From the NCBI GenBank assembly GCA_013289715.1, contig JABCZJ010000023.1, forward strand, positions 1 to 63,834: 63,834 bases of DNA, given 5' to 3'. The translations under genes and the position numbers were made by a program. Shown here in pieces: positions 33,259 to 43,051 of this stretch. Source of the stretch: Acidobacteriota bacterium (GTDB lineage: Bacteria; Acidobacteriota; Terriglobia; Acidiferrales; UBA7541). The stretch's first letter is position 1; every line of letters starts with the position of its first letter. The notes under the pieces are model-generated. The model searched no databases and had not been told where the DNA came from. It was given only the letters and a program-made list of their open reading frames with translations.

Positions 33259-36246
33259 GTGAAATCGTGGCGTGCGGCCGTGCTGATTTGTTCGGTGTTT
33301 ATTTTCTGCGCGTTTTCTTGGGGGCAAGCTTTCCGCGGAAGCATAGTCGGCCACGTCGAGGACGCCTCCGGCGCACGTATTCCTCGCGCCACGATCGTAG
33401 TCCATGCCCGTGCCTCCGCCCTGGAGCGCACCGTAAGCAGCGACAACAATGGAGATTTTCGCGTGGATGATCTGCCGTCCGGCCGCTACCACGTGAGCGT
33501 AACCGCCCCCGGATTTGCCGAGGCAGGCTCGGATCTCGAAGTGGTTGTCAGCATGGTGCGGGAAATTACCGCCGCGCTGCAACCTGCCTCCATTCAGCAG
33601 AGCGTCAAAGTGCAAGCCCGTACCTCTTCGATCAGCACCGAGCAGATCGATCTTTCCAGTGCCGTTCACCAAGGCGCGGTCTCAGCCGAAGACTTGCAGA
33701 CGATTCCTCTTGCGCATCGCAGCTTCGCCAACATCGCTTTCCTCGTTCCCGGCACCGAGCCGGTCGAGCCTTCCGATCCCACCAAAGCACGCATCACCGC
33801 GGTTTCTTTCGGCGGCAGTTCGGGGCTGAATGTGGAACTATCTGTCGACGGCGGCGACAACTCCGACGACTACATCGGCGGCTTTCTGCAGAACTACTCG
33901 CCCGACGTCGTCCAGGAATTCGTGGTGCGCACTTCGCAGGAAGATGCGGACACCGGCCGCACTACCGGCGGCTCGGTGGTGCTCACCACCAAGCGCGGCA
34001 CCGACGATTGGCATGGTGAAACCGCGATCTACGAAAGAGCCGCCGCTCTCAACGCTCGGCTTCCAATTGATAATCCTCCGCCGGAACCCAAACAGCCCTT
34101 CTCCCGCCAGAATTACATCGGCACGCTCGGCGGCCCCGTGGTCCAAGGCAAGATTTGGTTTTTCTCGTCGCTCGAGTATGTTCACGAAGACGCCAGCATT
34201 GCCTACAGTCCAGCCAGCATTTCGCAATTCGATGCTTTGGCGACGCTCGCCTCGGCCGGCCTGGTCCCGGAAGTAGATTCCATCGCCGTGCCCGAGAACG
34301 CTCCCGTGCCCTTTCACGATTACCTGGTGACCACGCGCTTCGATTGGACGCAATCCGCCCGCTCGCAATGGTTCCTGCGCGCCGCGCTGGATCGTTACAC
34401 CACGACCAACGATCTCGTCCAGCAGGCGACGCTGCCCTCCACCGGCGCGACGTCACGTTCGAATTACATGAACCTGCTGCTCAGCCAACAATTCATCTTC
34501 AGCCCCACGTGGGTGGGCTCGTTCGTCGCCGAAGCCAGCGGACTGCACCACACCGAGACGCGCAACGGCGATCTCGGATACGCGCTCGCCTTTCCCTTCA
34601 GTTCTACGGACAGCTCCATCTCCGGCTTCGAAACGTTTGGCGACAATCAATTCGTCACGCCCATCACCAATTTTCCGGTTCTGCGCAATCAGGAAAAATA
34701 CCAATTCCGTTATGACGTCACGCACACCGTGGGCAAACACTCCCCGCGCGTCGGAATTAACTTCATCCACGAACCGGTGATGAGCGGCGCGCTAGCCGGC
34801 AACGCCGAAACCCTCATCCAATATCCGGAAAATCCCAGCTTCTACGCCGCGAGTCCGTCCCAGTTCTATGCTGATTTGACCTGCGCACCGCCAATTCCAA
34901 TCGACATCAACTGCACCGCTACTCCGGGCGGCGACGGCAGCTTCGTGCAGAACGCGCAACGCCTGGGTCTCTACGCCGAGGATTCCTGGCGCGTCACGCC
35001 GCGCCTCACCGTGAATTACGGACTGCGTTATGACACGACTTTCGGATTGTTCAATAGCTCCGGCCGCAGCCAGCTGGAGAATCCCGCCTATCTGACGCTG
35101 AAGGCGCTGGACATCCCGCTGGTCGCGAGCGCTCCACAAGATTATCGCCACGCCTTCGCGCCCCGTCTCGGCGTCGCATATTCTCCGGGTCCATCCGGGA
35201 CCACCGTCTTTCGCGCGGGTTTCGGCCTCTATTACAACGACCTCGCGCAGAACGGATGGGTCACCGCCTTCCAGGCAGTGAATGCGCCTCCCGGCCCCTG
35301 CGTCGTGCCGACGGACTCAGGCTGCCTCCCGCCCGGTTCCGCAGGCGCTCTGATTGACCCCCGCTACAGGACGCCCTACGCCATCCACACCACGGCAGGC
35401 GTCGAACACGCATTCAACGCCGAATGGCTCGTTAGCGCCGATTTCACACACGAGCAGGGCAATCACGGCTATCGCCGCTACGATTACACGTCTACCGTAA
35501 ATCTTCCGGCGGACGCGCCAAACATCGCGCTCTTCAAGAGCGACAATCGCTCGAGCTACAACGGCCTCTCGCTGCATCTGCAGGGCAACGTCTCGCGCCA
35601 TTTCAATCTGATTGCGAACTACACGCTTTCCAAGGCGCAAACCTGGGGCTGCGTGCTCGGCGAGTTGTTCGACTACGTCAACGGCGTCTGCAATCCGCTC
35701 GATCCCTTCGCCAAGGGTGATTACGGCCCTTCCGGCGAAGATGTGCGCGACCGTTTCGTTCTGGCCGGAGTGTTTTATCTTCCCGCAGGGTTCCAAGTTT
35801 CTCTCCTCGGCCAAGTCGAATCGGCCCGCCCCTTCACCATCACCAATACCGACGGCACCGACCGCATCACAGTGAACGGCGTCAAAACTTCTCTCGATGA
35901 ATTCCGCGGAACTCCCTACATCCAGTGGGATTTCCGCGTCAGCCGTCCGTTCACGTTCCACGAGCGCTTTACGGCCACCCCGTTCATCGAATTCTTCAAC
36001 ATTTTCAATCGCAATAATCCCGGCGCGAATTACGTCACCAACGTCGGCGCGTTCCCCGTGCCTGTGAACGACACCTCCAACATCACCGGCATCTGCGCGA
36101 ACCCGCCCACGTGCTCAACCTTCACGCCCATTACGAGCCTCAAGCAGTTGAGCTTCCCCGCAGGCGCGCTCGGCGATTTTTTCGGTCCCGGCACCACGGT
36201 GGGCGGCGCCTTCGCCGCGCAAATCGGCGGACGCTTTACGTTCTAG
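33259..36246 (+). CDS. TonB-dependent receptor with N-terminal carboxypeptidase-regulatory domain
   Basis: A 995-aa outer-membrane protein, GTG start with AGGAG upstream. A signal peptide (about 1-23, ending SWGQA) is followed by a CarboxypepD_reg/Cna-B-like domain (GSIVGHVEDASGARIPRATI to about residue 110), a plug region (SFANIAFLVPG, NVELSVDGGDNSDDYIGG), and a long beta-barrel ending in a terminal aromatic residue (GGRFTF). This is the OmpA-like TonB receptor type greatly expanded in Acidobacteriota. Ligand unknown. It follows the BlaI/M56 pair by 155 bp but has its own ribosome binding site. Confidence 0.9.
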   Translation: MKSWRAAVLICSVFIFCAFSWGQAFRGSIVGHVEDASGARIPRATIVVHARASALERTVSSDNNGDFRVDDLPSGRYHVSVTAPGFAEAGSDLEVVVSMVREITAALQPASIQQSVKVQARTSSISTEQIDLSSAVHQGAVSAEDLQTIPLAHRSFANIAFLVPGTEPVEPSDPTKARITAVSFGGSSGLNVELSVDGGDNSDDYIGGFLQNYSPDVVQEFVVRTSQEDADTGRTTGGSVVLTTKRGTDDWHGETAIYERAAALNARLPIDNPPPEPKQPFSRQNYIGTLGGPVVQGKIWFFSSLEYVHEDASIAYSPASISQFDALATLASAGLVPEVDSIAVPENAPVPFHDYLVTTRFDWTQSARSQWFLRAALDRYTTTNDLVQQATLPSTGATSRSNYMNLLLSQQFIFSPTWVGSFVAEASGLHHTETRNGDLGYALAFPFSSTDSSISGFETFGDNQFVTPITNFPVLRNQEKYQFRYDVTHTVGKHSPRVGINFIHEPVMSGALAGNAETLIQYPENPSFYAASPSQFYADLTCAPPIPIDINCTATPGGDGSFVQNAQRLGLYAEDSWRVTPRLTVNYGLRYDTTFGLFNSSGRSQLENPAYLTLKALDIPLVASAPQDYRHAFAPRLGVAYSPGPSGTTVFRAGFGLYYNDLAQNGWVTAFQAVNAPPGPCVVPTDSGCLPPGSAGALIDPRYRTPYAIHTTAGVEHAFNAEWLVSADFTHEQGNHGYRRYDYTSTVNLPADAPNIALFKSDNRSSYNGLSLHLQGNVSRHFNLIANYTLSKAQTWGCVLGELFDYVNGVCNPLDPFAKGDYGPSGEDVRDRFVLAGVFYLPAGFQVSLLGQVESARPFTITNTDGTDRITVNGVKTSLDEFRGTPYIQWDFRVSRPFTFHERFTATPFIEFFNIFNRNNPGANYVTNVGAFPVPVNDTSNITGICANPPTCSTFTPITSLKQLSFPAGALGDFFGPGTTVGGAFAAQIGGRFTF

Positions 36247-36329
36247 CATTCGCAGAGCAGTGCAAACGAACCTCAAGCGTGTCGCTGCGAGTCGGAACGA
36301 ACTGAACCGCGACGCAATTCCTCGCCGCG

Positions 36330-37250
36330 CTATTTCATGATGCTGTGTTCGGTGTGCCCGCGATACAGATTGGCGGTGGGGTAATGCGCTTGGATTACGT
36401 CAAACACATACTCAGATGGGACCATCTGCCCCAGGTCAACGTCGGGAATCGCTCCCGCAATAATTCCGATCAGCATCACGCGATGTGCCAGGGAAGGCAC
36501 CGCCGGCAACAGGTACACCGGCGACCCGCTATTGCCGCCCACAAAATTTCCAGCCAGCAGCCAAACGTCCCGCGGCAGCGCCTTGTCTGCCTGCGTGCAC
36601 TTCATATTGATAGCCTCTTCTGGAATATTGGAGATCCGCCCGAACTTGAAGGCGGGATAGTTGCGTTGCGCATCCAGCAGTGCCGGCACCAGCCCGGCCG
36701 TGACGATTTGGTCGCCAATCCCAATTTTGTAGTTTGCGGTTTCGGCTTTGGTAGCGAAATCCGCGACAGGAATGAGGCGAACGTCGTTCCGCAGTAGCTG
36801 TTCCACGTGCGTGCTCGAAACCGGAATCACCGCGACGTCCACGCGGTCGTTCGGGCTCGCCCACCACACGTTTTTTCCCTCGTTCACCAGACCCAGCGGC
36901 ACGTCGTCGGTTCCGTCCTCCTTCTGCCCCACCTTGAAGTTCTTCACATTCACGCGCGCGTAGATTTCCTGTGGATTCGTCCACGAGCAGCCTTCCCACT
37001 GCGGATCCACGATGTGCCGCGCCGTCACAATCGCCACAAAGCTCCGCTTCGGATCCTCCTGCGACGGAATATCCACCAGGAACCCGGTGCCAACTTCAAA
37101 ATCCTTCCGCTTCGGATAGTAGAGGAACACGATGCTCTTTTTGACGATGCCCACATTGAATGGCATCGAAGAACCGCGCAAGCGCAGAACCAGTGCGACC
37201 AGCACCGCAGCAAGAAGCACGACGACAAAAACCACAAGAATTCGTTTCAC
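36330..37250 (-). CDS. Membrane-anchored trypsin-like serine protease
   Basis: A 306-aa protein from GTG 37250 with AGGAG 12 nt upstream; the longer frame lacks features. A signal-anchor helix (3-25, VVFVVVLLAAVLVALVL) is followed by a chymotrypsin-fold domain. The likely triad is His79 (VTARHIV), Asp138 (NDRVDVAVI) and Ser241 (GNSGSP). No PDZ domain is attached, which separates it from DegP/HtrA. It acts in the periplasm if the helix anchors it to the inner membrane. Convergent with the TonB receptor gene. Confidence 0.8.
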   Translation of the reverse strand: MKRILVVFVVVLLAAVLVALVLRLRGSSMPFNVGIVKKSIVFLYYPKRKDFEVGTGFLVDIPSQEDPKRSFVAIVTARHIVDPQWEGCSWTNPQEIYARVNVKNFKVGQKEDGTDDVPLGLVNEGKNVWWASPNDRVDVAVIPVSSTHVEQLLRNDVRLIPVADFATKAETANYKIGIGDQIVTAGLVPALLDAQRNYPAFKFGRISNIPEEAINMKCTQADKALPRDVWLLAGNFVGGNSGSPVYLLPAVPSLAHRVMLIGIIAGAIPDVDLGQMVPSEYVFDVIQAHYPTANLYRGHTEHSIMK

Positions 37251-37727
37251 GGTGCAGACTCCTGGTTCGCTTTGCCGCGCATCATACTGAGAAATCGCCC
37301 GGCGCACCAGATTGGCGGACGCGGCAGCGCTGCTCGTATGCAGGAGCGGTCCCAGAACGTGACGGCTCGTTCGCGACGCCGCAGAATCACTCCCGACCAA
37401 GCTCTGGCGGTGGGTCAGTTTTCGATTAAGCACCATGCACGCCGTGTCCAATCGGCAAATGGGGTTTTCGAGGGTTTCGAGGCGAGCGTCTTTCAAGAAG
37501 TCGTCGCCCAGCACGAGCGCTTTGTGTCATTGGGCGACTCACTCGGCCGCTAACGGAATCCAGGGGCCCCCGGCTGTCGCGCAATTGGAAACTGACCCGC
37601 CGCGGCAATCAATATCCCCTTCACAACAAAACGCGTTGGAACTATGTACAATGGTTCGTGACCGCCTGTGCAAGATTTTCCACCAAAGGCCCATTGTCCG
37701 CGCGTGACGCGAAACACGGAGGAAGCA
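37251..37727. other. 477-bp divergent intergenic region, no gene seen
   Basis: It lies between the leftward protease and the rightward MASE1 gene. Open frames here are upstream extensions of the neighbouring genes without recognisable content. Promoters for both genes should be here. Confidence 0.4.
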
Positions 37728-38831
37728 ATGATACTTTCGCGCAAGTATGAGCGTGCGCGTGATGTCTTTTTTGGACTCCAAGGATCGTTCGGCAAGGAGC
37801 TAGGTCCGTACCTGGAACCTGTCAATCTCGCGACCATCGCCTGCTTGGCGTTCACTTACTTCATCGTCGGGAAGGTCGCCCAACGGCCGACCGCGCCGAA
37901 TCATTCGGTCACCGCGATTTGGCTTCCAGCAGGGATCGCCGTGGCGGCTTTTCTCTTACGAGGCAAGCGAGTTTGGCCTGGCGTATTTGCTGGAGCGTTT
38001 CTGCTGAGCGTCAAGATCACGGGGTCCATCTCGATTTCACTGGGTCTTGCTCTTGGCAACATGCTCGAAGCGCTCTTCGCGGTTTATCTCGTCAACAAAT
38101 ATGCGAACGGCATTAACGCCTTCTTTAAAGCGCGGGATGTGCTGCGTTTTATCCTATTCGCGGCGATGCTCGCCCCGGCGCTGTGCGCCACGGTAGGAGC
38201 GAGCCTGTTGTGCCTGGGCGGTTTTGCCCGGTCGGCTAATTTCCCTTCGATCTGGTTCGTTTGGTGGGTCGGGGACATGCTGGGCGTACTTTTCCTGACC
38301 CCGTTTCTCGTGCTTTTGTTGGGCCACAAGCATCGTTTCTTCGGTCTAGCCGAACCGCTTGAGATTACGGCTCTCATTGCGGGCCTAAGTGTTATGTGCG
38401 TGCTGAATTTCGGCCAGCGGCCATTGCCCTGGCTCCCAGGAAACGGCCTGCTGTTTCTTTGCGCTCCCTTTTTGGTTTGGTCGGCCCTGCGCTTTTGCCC
38501 GCTTGAAGCGGCGGGGGCAACGCTCGTCATGGGCGGATTTACGGTCTGGGGTTCTGTGCACGGATTGGGGCCGTTTGGAAACGCAACGGGCCTGCCGCTC
38601 TTCGTCGGTGGCTTCATGGCTGTGGGTACGGCGATGACCATGACGATCGCGGCGGCGAACGCAGAACAGAAAAGCGCAACAAAAGATGTGCTCGGGATGT
38701 ACTGCGTTCTGAAAGATGTGAAGGAGAGCGAAATTCGCGTCCTGCAAGATACCGTTGAGGCTCTTCGGGTCGAGCTAGCCAAGAACAGATCACTTCGAGC
38801 GAGCCCCTCCTCTCAGGAGGGCACTCCCTGA
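37728..38831 (+). CDS. Stand-alone MASE1 membrane sensor domain protein
   Basis: A 367-aa protein from ATG 37728, with GGAGGAAG just upstream. It has about eight membrane helices with MASE1 hallmarks: TAIWLPAGIAVAAFLL, GVFAGAFL, GNMLEALFAVYL, FVWWVGDMLGVLFLTPFLVLL. In most proteins MASE1 is joined to a histidine kinase or GGDEF/EAL output. Here it ends in a short coiled coil (VKESEIRVLQDTVEALRVEL) and stops, so the output would have to be a separate protein. The XRE regulator gene follows 119 bp downstream. Confidence 0.8.
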   Translation: MILSRKYERARDVFFGLQGSFGKELGPYLEPVNLATIACLAFTYFIVGKVAQRPTAPNHSVTAIWLPAGIAVAAFLLRGKRVWPGVFAGAFLLSVKITGSISISLGLALGNMLEALFAVYLVNKYANGINAFFKARDVLRFILFAAMLAPALCATVGASLLCLGGFARSANFPSIWFVWWVGDMLGVLFLTPFLVLLLGHKHRFFGLAEPLEITALIAGLSVMCVLNFGQRPLPWLPGNGLLFLCAPFLVWSALRFCPLEAAGATLVMGGFTVWGSVHGLGPFGNATGLPLFVGGFMAVGTAMTMTIAAANAEQKSATKDVLGMYCVLKDVKESEIRVLQDTVEALRVELAKNRSLRASPSSQEGTP

Positions 38832-38950
38832 CCTGTTATAGTGGGTCAGCTATCCTCGCGAACGAAACTCGCGTTATCGTCAATGCCGAAGTCGATGCCC
38901 AAGACTTCAGCTCTCCCACTACGGTTGACGGCACGTACCGCAACAGGAAG

Positions 38951-39355
38951 GTGTCAGACATGATCATTGGTGACAGGCTGCGTACTCTCAGAGAAACGAA
39001 GAATCTATCGCAGGGCGACATCGAGCAACGCAGCGGTTTGCTGCGCTGCTACATCTCCCGCGTCGAGAACGGACATACCGTTCCGTCCGTCGAAACGCTG
39101 GAAAAGATGGCGCGCGCGCTGGAAGTTCCTCTCCATCAAATCTTCTATGATGGCGAGGAGCCCCTCAAGCTTCCCGATTTCCCCGCGCGCAAGAAGGGGG
39201 ACCAAGTCCCTTGGGGCACTACCGGCAAGGATGCCCGGATCCTGCGAAACCTTCGCAGGCTTCTGAAACGCGTCAGCGCGAGTGACTTGAAGCTATTGGT
39301 GTTCATCGCTCAGAAAATGGCACAACAGACTGCGCTCCGCGCGAAAACCCAGTGA
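38951..39355 (+). CDS. XRE-family HTH transcription regulator
   Basis: A 134-aa protein. Start GTG 38951 or ATG 38960; AGGAAGG (38946-38952) fits the ATG better. The HTH_3 domain runs through DRLRTLRETKNLSQGDIEQRSGLLRCYISRVENGHTVPSVETLEKMARALEVPLHQIF. The C-terminal 55 residues are basic and not recognised. It may act with the MASE1 protein upstream. Confidence 0.85.
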   Translation: MSDMIIGDRLRTLRETKNLSQGDIEQRSGLLRCYISRVENGHTVPSVETLEKMARALEVPLHQIFYDGEEPLKLPDFPARKKGDQVPWGTTGKDARILRNLRRLLKRVSASDLKLLVFIAQKMAQQTALRAKTQ

Positions 39356-39643
39356 GTTAAATCCAATAGTTGAGCGTGCAACTAGCCTCATGGGGACGCA
39401 GACCAACGGGAGTGGCGTCGCTCCGGGTAGGTGCAATCCGGGGGGACGCGCTACCTGATGAGTTCTTGCGCAACATCCGCATCGCTGAGCGGAGTCCGGG
39501 ATGTGGCGGCTCCCCGGCGCGGGCTCAAAATAACCCACCGCGATTCTTCCACCCGATTTTCAATTTGCCGCATTTTTTAGTATAAACACTTGTTTGGAAG
39601 TGTCCGGCAGCTTTGCCGGGTTGATCTCAGCGGGAGGAATGCA

Positions 39644-40606
39644 TTGATAGAAGTTCAGGATTTGACGAAAGCCTACGGTGCCGTCACAGCCGTGGATCAC
39701 GTTTCTTTCACAGTGAATAAAGGCGAAATTCTGGGTTTCCTCGGACCGAACGGCGCGGGCAAGACCACCACCATGCGTATCCTCACCGGCTACATGCCCG
39801 CGACCTCCGGCACCGCGAAGATCGCCGGCTTCGACGTCTTTGGCGATTCCATGGAAGTTCGCCGCCACATCGGCTACCTACCCGAAACTCCGCCCGTCTA
39901 TCCGGATATGGCCGTCGAAGACTACTTGGACTTTGTCGCGCGCATCAAGAATGTTCCCTCCGACAAGCGCGCCGCACGCGTCACCGAAGCGATGCGCAAA
40001 ACCAATCTGGAAGATCGCCGCGCGCAGTTGATCAAGCGCCTCTCGCGCGGCTACAAGCAGCGCGTAGGCATCGCGCAAGCCTTGGTGCACGATCCCGACG
40101 TGATCATCCTCGACGAGCCAACGGTCGGCCTCGATCCCAAACAAATCATCGAAGTGCGCAACCTGATCAAAGGTCTCGCCGGCGATCACACCATCATTCT
40201 CTCGACCCATATTCTCCCGGAAGTCAGCATGACTTGCGACCGCGTCGTCATCATCAACAAAGGCAAAATCGCCGCCGTGGACACGCCGCAAAACCTGACC
40301 TCGCAGCTCAAAGGCGGCCAGAAAATCCGCGTCGAAGTGCAAGCGCCCGAAAAAGCTCTGCGCGACGCGCTCCTGCAGGTTTCAGGCACCACCCGCGTGG
40401 ACTCCGAACAACTTCCCGCGGATGGCCATCTCGTCGCGATCGTCGAAACCGCGCAGGGCGCCGACATTCGCAGCGCCATCGCCGCAAAAATCGTGCAGAA
40501 TGGCTGGCCGCTCTTTGAATTGCGCGGCGTCAGCCTGAGCCTGGAAGAAATCTTCCTGGAATTGACCACCGACGACGCTGCGCACGCGCAGGCATCCGCC
40601 AATTGA
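39644..40606 (+). CDS. ABC transporter ATP-binding protein (GldA-like)
   Basis: A 320-aa ATPase. The TTG at 39644 is chosen because GGGAGGA lies just upstream and the frame before it is junk. Walker A GPNGAGKTTT, signature LSRGYKQRVG (a common LSxGY variant), Walker B VIILDEP followed by TVGLDP, then a C-terminal regulatory part. First gene of a four-gene run with a membrane permease, a GldG-like protein and DUF4340. In Bacteroidetes GldAFG is linked to gliding; here an efflux or envelope role is equally likely. Confidence 0.9.
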   Translation: MIEVQDLTKAYGAVTAVDHVSFTVNKGEILGFLGPNGAGKTTTMRILTGYMPATSGTAKIAGFDVFGDSMEVRRHIGYLPETPPVYPDMAVEDYLDFVARIKNVPSDKRAARVTEAMRKTNLEDRRAQLIKRLSRGYKQRVGIAQALVHDPDVIILDEPTVGLDPKQIIEVRNLIKGLAGDHTIILSTHILPEVSMTCDRVVIINKGKIAAVDTPQNLTSQLKGGQKIRVEVQAPEKALRDALLQVSGTTRVDSEQLPADGHLVAIVETAQGADIRSAIAAKIVQNGWPLFELRGVSLSLEEIFLELTTDDAAHAQASAN

Positions 40607-40643
40607 CCGCAGTGCGCCACATTTACCAAGGAGTCTGAAAACG

Positions 40644-41429
40644 ATGCGCAATCTCTACGCCATTTATCGCAAGGAAATGCGGCATTATTTCGTTTCGCCG
40701 GTCGCCTACGTCTGCATCGGCTTGTTCCTGCTCATCAGCGCGTTTTTCTTCAATTTCTTCCTGTCCGCGGTAATTCAGCAGTCCTTCCAAATGGAAATGC
40801 AGAGCATGCAATTCGGCATGCCGCAGCAATTTGACGTGCCGGGCCAGGTAATGCGCGCTTTTCTGGGCCTGCTCTCCACGCTGATTCTTTTCATCACGCC
40901 GTTCCTCACCATGGGCGTCTTCGCCGAGGAGCGCAAACGCGGCACCATGGAATTGCTGATGACTTCGCCAATCAGTGAAATTCAGGTCGTCCTCGGGAAG
41001 TTCCTCGCGTCCTTGTCACTCTTCGCGGTCATGCTTCTGCCGACTGCCAGTTACGTGGTTTACATGTATCTGCACAGCGATCCGATTCCGCCCTGGCGCA
41101 TGCTGTTCGCAGGCTACGCCGGAATTTTGCTGCTCGGCGGCTCGCTGCTCGCACTGGGCACTTTCATCTCTTCGCTCACCGAAAATCAGCTGATCGCTGC
41201 GGTGCTCACGTTCGTCGCTTTCCTTTTTCTCTGGGTTCTAGATCTTGGCCACACATCCGAAGGCGGCCTGGGTTCCGTGCTGCAATATCTTTCTGCCAGC
41301 CGCCATTACGACGATTTCGCCCGCGGCATCATAGACACCTCCGGGCTGATCTATTACTTCAGCTTTATGGTCCTGTTCGTTTTCTTAACCGTGCGCTCGA
41401 TTGATTCGATGCGCTGGCGCCGCGCCTAA
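40644..41429 (+). CDS. ABC-2 type permease (GldF-like)
   Basis: A 261-aa inner-membrane protein with six predicted helices (for example VAYVCIGLFLLISAFFFNFFL, LLSTLILFITPFLTMGVF and FMVLFVFLTVRSI). AEERKRGTMELLMTSPISEIQVVLGKF is the cytoplasmic coupling segment typical of ABC-2 permeases. It lies 37 bp after the ATPase gene, with AAGGAG before the ATG. Confidence 0.9.
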   Translation: MRNLYAIYRKEMRHYFVSPVAYVCIGLFLLISAFFFNFFLSAVIQQSFQMEMQSMQFGMPQQFDVPGQVMRAFLGLLSTLILFITPFLTMGVFAEERKRGTMELLMTSPISEIQVVLGKFLASLSLFAVMLLPTASYVVYMYLHSDPIPPWRMLFAGYAGILLLGGSLLALGTFISSLTENQLIAAVLTFVAFLFLWVLDLGHTSEGGLGSVLQYLSASRHYDDFARGIIDTSGLIYYFSFMVLFVFLTVRSIDSMRWRRA

Positions 41430-41471
41430 TTCCATCCCGCGCGGCTCGCAATTCATGGAGGAACTCGCAGT

Positions 41472-43013
41472 ATGAAATGGGATCGAGAAGAGATAGCCAG
41501 TTTCATAGGCACGATCGGCGTGGCGATGCTCGTCGCCAGCGGCGTGCGGTATTCCATTCAAGGCGAATTGCTCACCACGAGCAAAGTGCTCCTGATCGGC
41601 GGCGGAGTTTTCGTGCTAGCCGCCGTCGTCCTCGGCTTCCGCGGCATCGTTCGAACATTCTCCGGCCGCACCGCGCAGCAGAGCACCAACACGACCATCC
41701 TCACGCTCGCCGTCATCGCCATTTTGGTAGTCATCAACTTCGTCGGCTTCCGCCATCACAAGACTCTCGATCTGACGACCGAAAAGCTCTACACCCTCTC
41801 CGACCAGACTCGCAACATTGTCAGCGGCCTGAAACAGGACCTCACCGTCGCGCGTTTTGACAAGACTCCCAACAACGCATTCGACGACCTGATGACCGAG
41901 TACAAGGCCCTCAGCCCGCACTTCAAGTATCAATTCGTGGACCCGAATCAGAAACCGGAAGTGGCGCAGGAGTTCGGCGCGACGCACATGGGAGATGTCG
42001 TCGTCGCCTACGGTATCCGCAAAGACCATTTGGATGCCGGCGCGCACGGCGGCCAGCTCGGCGAAGAGGACGTCACCGGCGCGATCGTGAAACTCACCAG
42101 CGATAAGGCGAAGGAAGTCTGCTTCGTCACCGGCCATGGCGAAAAGTCTCTCACCGACGGCTCGCAGGACGGTTACACCCAGGTGGATGCCGGCCTCAAG
42201 AAGGAAAATTACACCACCAAAACAATCAATCTGATTGCTGAGAACGGCGTACCCTCCGACTGCAGCGTCGTGGTGATCGCCGGACCGAAACAATCCTACT
42301 ACCCACAAGAGACCGCGATGGTTGGCAAGTTTCTCGACGCCGGTGGCGACGCGCTCGTTATGGTGGATCCGGCGACCGATGCAAAACTCGACGACCTTTT
42401 CCAGGCCTGGAATGTGGATGTGGGGAGCAACGTGGTGGTGGATGCTAGCGGGATGGGCCAAATCTTCGGCGGCGGTCCAATTATTCCGGTCGTAAGTGAT
42501 TTTGGTTCCAGTCCCATCACCAAGGGATTTCAGGGCTCGATGGCATTCTTTCCCTTTGCTCGCACTGCCTCGATCGCTGACAAGAGCAAGTCAATTCCGC
42601 AGACGATCGAGCTGCTGAAGACCTCCGAACGCAGCTTTACGATCCCCAAGCTGGAGCCGGGCCAGAAGAAAATATCCTTTGACTCCAAGACGGACAAGAT
42701 TGGTCCGCTTTCTCTGGGAGTCGCAGCGAATCGCAAAGTGGGCGACAAAGACGCGCGCCTGGTGGTCATCGGCAACTCGCAATTCGCGGCCAATCCCTCG
42801 GTGAGTCACGAAAGGAACGGCGATCTTTTCTTCAACACCATCGACTGGTTGACGCAGGATGAAAACCTGATCTCCATCCGTCCCAAGAGCGCGACGAACC
42901 GCCGCGTCACCCTCTCCGAAGCCCAATCTGCCGCGCTGCACTGGGTCAATCTGGTCTTTCTTCCGGGACTGGTGATCTTCTCCGGCGTCTATATCTGGTG
43001 GAAACGTCGCTAA
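41472..43013 (+). CDS. GldG-like ABC transporter accessory protein
   Basis: A 513-aa protein. Three N-terminal membrane helices (about 10-100) precede a large periplasmic ABC_transp_aux domain (TLDLTTEKLYTLSDQTRNI, then FVTGHGEKSL and PKQSYYPQE) and one C-terminal helix (VFLPGLVIFSGVYIW). It is the usual partner of GldA/GldF-like proteins. GGAGG lies 7 nt before the ATG. Confidence 0.9.
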   Translation: MKWDREEIASFIGTIGVAMLVASGVRYSIQGELLTTSKVLLIGGGVFVLAAVVLGFRGIVRTFSGRTAQQSTNTTILTLAVIAILVVINFVGFRHHKTLDLTTEKLYTLSDQTRNIVSGLKQDLTVARFDKTPNNAFDDLMTEYKALSPHFKYQFVDPNQKPEVAQEFGATHMGDVVVAYGIRKDHLDAGAHGGQLGEEDVTGAIVKLTSDKAKEVCFVTGHGEKSLTDGSQDGYTQVDAGLKKENYTTKTINLIAENGVPSDCSVVVIAGPKQSYYPQETAMVGKFLDAGGDALVMVDPATDAKLDDLFQAWNVDVGSNVVVDASGMGQIFGGGPIIPVVSDFGSSPITKGFQGSMAFFPFARTASIADKSKSIPQTIELLKTSERSFTIPKLEPGQKKISFDSKTDKIGPLSLGVAANRKVGDKDARLVVIGNSQFAANPSVSHERNGDLFFNTIDWLTQDENLISIRPKSATNRRVTLSEAQSAALHWVNLVFLPGLVIFSGVYIWWKRR

Positions 43014-43051
43014 TGCCGACCCAAAGGAATTGATAAACATTTCCGAACGCC

